Source: Parvularculaceae bacterium UBA4496
Lineage (GTDB): Bacteria; Pseudomonadota; Alphaproteobacteria; Caulobacterales; Parvularculaceae
NCBI GenBank assembly: GCA_002388885.1
Contig: DGNI01000204.1
Location: forward strand, 941 to 11,631
Length of the DNA: 10,691 bases
Direction of reading: 5' to 3'
Shown here: positions 7,408 through 10,691 of the stretch, piece by piece
Position numbering within the stretch: position 1 is the stretch's first letter
Layout: the number at the start of each line of letters is the position of its first letter
The notes under the pieces: generated by a model
Databases searched by the model: none
Told to the model about the DNA's origin: nothing
Seen by the model: the letters and a program-made list of their open reading frames with translations, nothing else
Program-made: the position numbers and the translations under genes

Positions 7408-7872
7408 TTAGTAACGCGTGCCGTCCTTCCGGTAAGCCGCCCAGCCTTCGGGGCCTTTAACCATCTGCAGATTGACCTGCGTGTCGGTGTAGGATGACAC
7501 TTCCTCTGCTGCGCGCGTGCCGACTTCCAGAAACACTGCGTCGGCGCTGGAGCGATTGACCGCCATATGTCCGTTGGCGACGCCGGCCTTGAATGTTGCG
7601 ACATCGCCAGGGCGCAAAACAGTTTCTCCGTCGTCTTCCACAAGCACCGCCTCGCCTTCAAGCATATAGACAAGCTCGTCCTCGTTTTCATGCCAGTGCT
7701 TCAAGGCCGAAGCAGCGCCGGGCGCGAGGCGCGTGAGATTGACTCCAAACTGAGTGAGCCCGCCAAGATCGCCGAGCGCAATCTTCGACCTGCCCTTGCA
7801 ATGTTGATCATAAGGCGGCGGATAGGCGCAGGCCGTACGGACTTCCGCTTCTTCAAGATTGAGTTTCGGCAC
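7408..7872 (-). CDS. Single-domain cupin protein
   Basis: A 154-residue protein with one cupin barrel. Cupin motif 1 is clear: HWHENEDELVYMLEG at 59-73, giving H59, H61 and E66 as metal ligands. Motif 2 is RPGD...KAGVANGHMAVN at 87-106, with H102 as the probable fourth ligand; the usual P of the PxG turn is replaced by K. The short C-terminal tail ending KDGTRY resembles that of small bacterial cupins annotated only by domain. Reaction and ligand are unknown; sugar or small-acid binding or isomerisation is possible. The start codon is GTG, supported by a strong AGAGGAGA site six bases upstream. It is divergent from dapE across 63 bp and lies upstream of the deacetylase-like gene on the same strand. 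Confidence 0.88.
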   Translation of the reverse strand: MPKLNLEEAEVRTACAYPPPYDQHCKGRSKIALGDLGGLTQFGVNLTRLAPGAASALKHWHENEDELVYMLEGEAVLVEDDGETVLRPGDVATFKAGVANGHMAVNRSSADAVFLEVGTRAAEEVSSYTDTQVNLQMVKGPEGWAAYRKDGTRY

Positions 7873-7935
7873 CGGGTTTCTCCTCTAAGGGTGTGCTTGG
7901 AGGCGCTTGTTTTGCGATTACTGCTAGTCTAGCTG
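7873..7935. promoter_or_regulatory. Divergent intergenic region of cupin gene and dapE
   Basis: The 63 bp gap must hold the 5' signals of both flanking genes unless transcription starts inside a coding region. On the minus strand a strong Shine-Dalgarno sequence (AGAGGAGA at 7879-7886) decides the GTG start of the cupin gene. On the plus strand, nothing near the dapE ATG looks like a ribosome site, and no convincing -35/-10 pair with normal spacing was found. Confidence 0.45.
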
Positions 7936-9099
7936 ATGGTCATGAAAAAGATCGATCCCGTCGAGCTTGCGCAAGCGCTGATACGACGCCCGTCCGTCAC
8001 GCCGGCGGACGAAGGCGCGCTCAACGTGCTTGAAAAAACGCTGGCGGGACTGGGCTTTCGCTGCACCCGCCTCAAATTCGAGGACGTCGATAACTTGTTT
8101 GCACAATTCGGAGAGGGCGAGCCTCATCTGTGTTTCGCAGGGCATACGGACGTAGTGCCGCCTGGCGATGAAGCCGCGTGGAGGAGCCCGCCGTTTGACG
8201 CAGCAGTGAAAGACGGAAAGCTCTGGGGCCGCGGCGCCGCGGACATGAAAGGCGCGATCGCGGCCTTCGCTGCGGCCGCCTCGCGCGCGATTGCTGATGG
8301 CGCCGTGAAAGGTTCGTTTTCATTTTTAATAACGGGAGACGAAGAGGGCCCGGCCATCAACGGTACGAAGAAAGTATTGGCCTGGCTTCACGAACAAAGA
8401 ATCAAAATCAACCACTGCCTCGTCGGTGAGCCGTCAAATCCTGAAATGATGGGCGACATGATCAAGGTCGGCCGGCGCGGGTCGATCAATTGCTGGCTGA
8501 CGGTAAAAGGCAGGCAGGGGCATGTCGCCTATCCGCATCGCGCGCAAAATCCGATACCGGCGTTATTGCGCAAACTTCTGCGGTTGAGCGAAACGCCGCT
8601 CGATAAGGGTTATGAACGATTTCAGCCGTCAAACCTTGAAATCACCGATATTCACATCGGCAATCCCGCGCACAACGTCATCCCTGAAAAGGCGACGGCG
8701 CGTTTCAACATCCGCTTCAACCCGAACTGGACCGGCATTTCCATTGATGCGTGGCTGCGCGAACAACTGGACGTGCTCACTGGGGAAACCGGCGCCAAAT
8801 ACGAACTTGAAACCATAGTTTCCGGCGAGGCGTTTTTAACGACCGACATGGACTTTCTGTCGCTGATCGCCGACTGTGCGGAAGAAAAAACCGGGCGGCG
8901 TCCGGAATACTCAACCTCGGGCGGCACGTCGGACGCGCGGTTCATCAAGGACTATGCGCCGGTCGCCGAATTCGGGCTCGTCGGCGCAACGATGCACCAG
9001 ACCGATGAACATGTGGCCGTCAGCGACATTGCTACGCTTACGGATATTTATGAAGCGATTATCGCACGGTATTTCGAGCAGTTTCCCGTCAGTAAATAA
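7936..9099 (+). CDS. dapE: Succinyl-diaminopimelate desuccinylase
   Basis: DapE is a cytosolic di-zinc M20-family hydrolase that releases succinate from N-succinyl-LL-diaminopimelate, giving LL-DAP for peptidoglycan and lysine. At 387 residues it has the family length. Visible metal/catalytic residues are H70 and D72 in FAGHTDVVPPGD, D103 in GRGAADMKG, E136/E137 in ITGDEEGPA, and H354 in ATMHQTDE. The central dimerisation domain (about 180-295) begins near GRRGSINCWLTVKG and includes GRQGHVAYPH. The ATG at 7936 is used; an in-frame ATG two codons later (7942) is equally possible, since neither has a clear ribosome site. Unlike in a dapD-dapE operon, it is separated from dapD by two antisense genes. 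Its TAA directly abuts the truA stop on the other strand. Confidence 0.97.
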   Translation: MVMKKIDPVELAQALIRRPSVTPADEGALNVLEKTLAGLGFRCTRLKFEDVDNLFAQFGEGEPHLCFAGHTDVVPPGDEAAWRSPPFDAAVKDGKLWGRGAADMKGAIAAFAAAASRAIADGAVKGSFSFLITGDEEGPAINGTKKVLAWLHEQRIKINHCLVGEPSNPEMMGDMIKVGRRGSINCWLTVKGRQGHVAYPHRAQNPIPALLRKLLRLSETPLDKGYERFQPSNLEITDIHIGNPAHNVIPEKATARFNIRFNPNWTGISIDAWLREQLDVLTGETGAKYELETIVSGEAFLTTDMDFLSLIADCAEEKTGRRPEYSTSGGTSDARFIKDYAPVAEFGLVGATMHQTDEHVAVSDIATLTDIYEAIIARYFEQFPVSK

Positions 9100-9843
9100 T
9101 TACGCTTCATGTTCCGCCCGTACGAAATAAAGCCCGTCCGGCGGCGCCACGGGTCCGCAGCGCGTGCGGTCCGCCGCCTCCAGAGCATCCCTGAAATCGC
9201 GCGGACACCACCTGCCTTTGCCCACTTCAACGAGCGAGCCGGTGATTGAGCGCACCTGATGATGCAGGAACGATCGCGCAACGCAACGAATGACGATCTC
9301 GTCGCCCAAGCGTGAGACGGAAATCTCATCCAGCGTTTTAACGGGTGAGTCCGACTGGCAGGCAGCGGCGCGAAAGGTCGTGAAGTCGTGCCTGCCCACA
9401 AGGCACTGCGCAGCGGCATTCATCGCGTCGGCGTCAAGATTTTGCGATACGCGCCAAGCGCGGCCTTTGTCCAGCGCGAGCGGCGCACGGCGATTGACGA
9501 TGCGATATTCATAGGCTCGTCGCATGCATGAAAATCGCGCATGAAAATTTTCGCTGACTTCCTCGCATGCGATGATCGCAATCGGCTGCGGTCTCAGATG
9601 CTGGTTGATCGCATCGCGCACCGTATCCGCACGGTGCTCTTTTGAAAGGTCCGCATGGGCAACCATGGCGAGGGCATGAACGCCTGCATCGGTGCGCCCG
9701 GCCGCATGAGTCGAGTTTTCATCGCCGCAGAACGCCTTGATCGCCTTTTCAACCGCTTCCTGAATCGACGGGCCGTTGGCCTGGCGCTGCCAGCCGACGT
9801 AGTTTCTCCCATCATACTCGATTGTCAGTTTGTACCGCGGCAT
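9100..9843 (-). CDS. truA: tRNA pseudouridine synthase A
   Basis: TruA converts U38-U40 of the tRNA anticodon arm to pseudouridine in the cytosol. The 247-residue protein begins with the family pattern [18 protein letters not shown] and holds the catalytic Asp at D52 in GRTDAGVHA. Further family blocks include [17 protein letters not shown], and [17 protein letters not shown] near the C-terminus. The ATG at 9843 is preferred over the GTG immediately upstream (9846), because the N-terminus then matches the family. No strong ribosome site is visible. It is divergent from lepB across 41 bp and abuts dapE tail-to-tail with no intergenic base. Confidence 0.97.
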   Translation of the reverse strand: MPRYKLTIEYDGRNYVGWQRQANGPSIQEAVEKAIKAFCGDENSTHAAGRTDAGVHALAMVAHADLSKEHRADTVRDAINQHLRPQPIAIIACEEVSENFHARFSCMRRAYEYRIVNRRAPLALDKGRAWRVSQNLDADAMNAAAQCLVGRHDFTTFRAAACQSDSPVKTLDEISVSRLGDEIVIRCVARSFLHHQVRSITGSLVEVGKGRWCPRDFRDALEAADRTRCGPVAPPDGLYFVRAEHEA

Positions 9844-9884
9844 CACGTGGTTATATTACGGGGAAAAGAAAGGGAAACCCGTCA
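9844..9884 (+). promoter_or_regulatory. Candidate lepB promoter and ribosome site in the truA-lepB divergent gap
   Basis: The 41 bp gap has a -10-like TATATT at 9852-9857. A poor -35 candidate, TTGTAC at 9830-9835, lies 16 bp upstream, inside the truA start region. AAAGGGA (about 9869-9875) is a reasonable ribosome site about nine bases before the lepB ATG. A CACGTG palindrome at 9844-9849 overlaps the alternative truA start codon. The promoter call is only a motif match. Confidence 0.35.
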
Positions 9885-10637
9885 ATGTCCGATAAAAAGT
9901 CCAGCTGGATCACCTGGCGCGCAGCACGACCAGAGGTTTTGTTCTTTGCCTGCGTCTTTGCGGCGTTCCTGCTGTTCAGAACCACCGCCTACGGCATGTA
10001 TCACATCCCCAGCGAGAGCATGCTGCCCACGCTGGCGGTTGGCGACCGGATTTTGGTGAGCAAGTTTTCCTATGGTTACAGCCGGCATTCGGTTCCTTTC
10101 TCCATCGGCCCGGAAATCGACACGCCGACGGGCCGGATCTTTGCGAAACTCCCCGAGCGCGGCGATCTGGTTGTATTTAAACATCCGCATTCCGGTGAAA
10201 CGCTGATCAAGCGCGCGGTCGCCCTGCCCGGCGATACGGTCGAGATTCATGACGGAAGGCTGATCCTTAATGGCGAGATGACGCCGCGCATGCTTGAAGC
10301 AACCTTCCATTATCGCGAGCACAAGGGCGGCATCGCCAAGGTCGGGCGCTTCATGGAAACCCTGCCCGAAGGCCGGGCGCATGAAATCTATGAACGCGGC
10401 GATCATTATGCGGGCGATAATTTCGGGCCCGCCGTCGTGCCTGAAAATAATGTGTTCGTGATGGGCGACAATCGTGACAATTCACTGGACAGCCGTTTCA
10501 CTGATCCCGGCGTCGGCTTTCTGCCTGCTGAATTTCTGGTGGGCCGCGCTGACGTGATGCTGTTCTCGCTAAACATGCGAAAGCACGAAAGCGGCCTTAA
10601 GAAACTCGAACGCCGCTGGATGGCGCCGCTGCGGTAG
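9885..10637 (+). CDS. lepB: Signal peptidase I
   Basis: LepB is the inner-membrane serine protease that cleaves Sec and Tat signal peptides on the periplasmic side. The 250-residue protein has one N-terminal membrane segment (about 18-36). The catalytic serine is S45 in IPSESMLPTL, and the general-base lysine is K109 in LIKRAVALPGD. The conserved GDNRDNSLDSR box is at 194-204. Length and the single membrane anchor are typical of alphaproteobacterial LepB, shorter than the 324-residue two-anchor E. coli enzyme. The ATG at 9885 follows an AAAGGGA site. A longer in-frame start at 9822 would run into the truA 5' end and add a tail that does not fit the family. It would process the exported proteins in this window (PagL-like, DUF1036). 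Confidence 0.97.
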   Translation: MSDKKSSWITWRAARPEVLFFACVFAAFLLFRTTAYGMYHIPSESMLPTLAVGDRILVSKFSYGYSRHSVPFSIGPEIDTPTGRIFAKLPERGDLVVFKHPHSGETLIKRAVALPGDTVEIHDGRLILNGEMTPRMLEATFHYREHKGGIAKVGRFMETLPEGRAHEIYERGDHYAGDNFGPAVVPENNVFVMGDNRDNSLDSRFTDPGVGFLPAEFLVGRADVMLFSLNMRKHESGLKKLERRWMAPLR

Positions 10638-10639
10638 CG

Positions 10640-10691
10640 TCAGGTCAGGACGCCGCCGACCTCGAGCGGGAATCCGCGTAGAAATTCCTGC
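10640..10691 (-). CDS. Possible 3' end of an unidentified minus-strand gene (partial)
   Basis: On the minus strand, one frame gives 16 sense codons ending in TGA at 10640-10642, reading QEFLRGFPLEVGGVLT. The codons are GC-rich at third positions like the neighbours, and the peptide looks like a plausible protein terminus. It would be convergent with lepB with a 2 bp gap, matching the tight junctions elsewhere in the window. It is too short to assign a family, and the other two minus frames cannot be excluded. Confidence 0.35.
   Translation of the reverse strand, partial: QEFLRGFPLEVGGVLT

Noticed and set aside
9822..9884. Extension of lepB to the upstream ATG at 9822
   Set aside because: It would overlap the truA start and add a non-family tail; the ATG at 9885 has a ribosome site.
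1..10691. Defence system, mobile element, CRISPR or novel multi-gene system
   Set aside because: No transposase, integrase, nuclease-toxin pair, direct-repeat array or flanking att-like repeats were seen; the genes are mainly housekeeping and envelope functions.

Overview
The window is a gene-dense stretch (GC clearly above 50 percent) of what looks like an alphaproteobacterial chromosome. The evidence is the protein content: a DUF1036 protein, a succinylase-branch dapD/dapE pair close to truA, a short LepB of 250 residues, and a PriA whose second zinc site is degenerate in a way I associate with some Caulobacterales- or Hyphomonadales-like lineages. The order is an inference. I see no rRNA, tRNA, CRISPR array, insertion sequence, phage gene or origin.

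Layout from left to right: a sulfotransferase (+); a PagL-like lipid A deacylase/outer-membrane protein (-); the replication-restart helicase priA (-); then a probable three-gene operon (+) of a secreted double-DUF1036 protein, a HAD pyrimidine 5'-nucleotidase and dapD. Next come two minus-strand genes, a polysaccharide-deacetylase-like protein and a cupin protein. These are followed by dapE (+), truA (-) and the signal peptidase gene lepB (+). The last ~50 bases may hold the 3' end of another minus-strand gene.

Functionally, DapD and DapE are two steps of the meso-diaminopimelate/lysine route (peptidoglycan precursor supply), here separated by two antisense genes. LepB and the exported DUF1036 protein belong to secretion and the periplasm. 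The PagL-like protein, sulfotransferase and deacetylase-like protein are all plausible envelope or glycan modifiers, though their substrates cannot be read from the sequence. PriA and TruA are housekeeping genes for DNA replication restart and tRNA modification.

Strands alternate often. Tail-to-tail junctions are extremely tight (21 bp, a 26 bp overlap, 0 bp, and possibly 2 bp), leaving no room for ordinary bidirectional terminators. No gene-free stretch reaches 300 bases. I do not see a new defence or mobile system; the most interesting points are active-site or metal-site variations and the gene arrangement.
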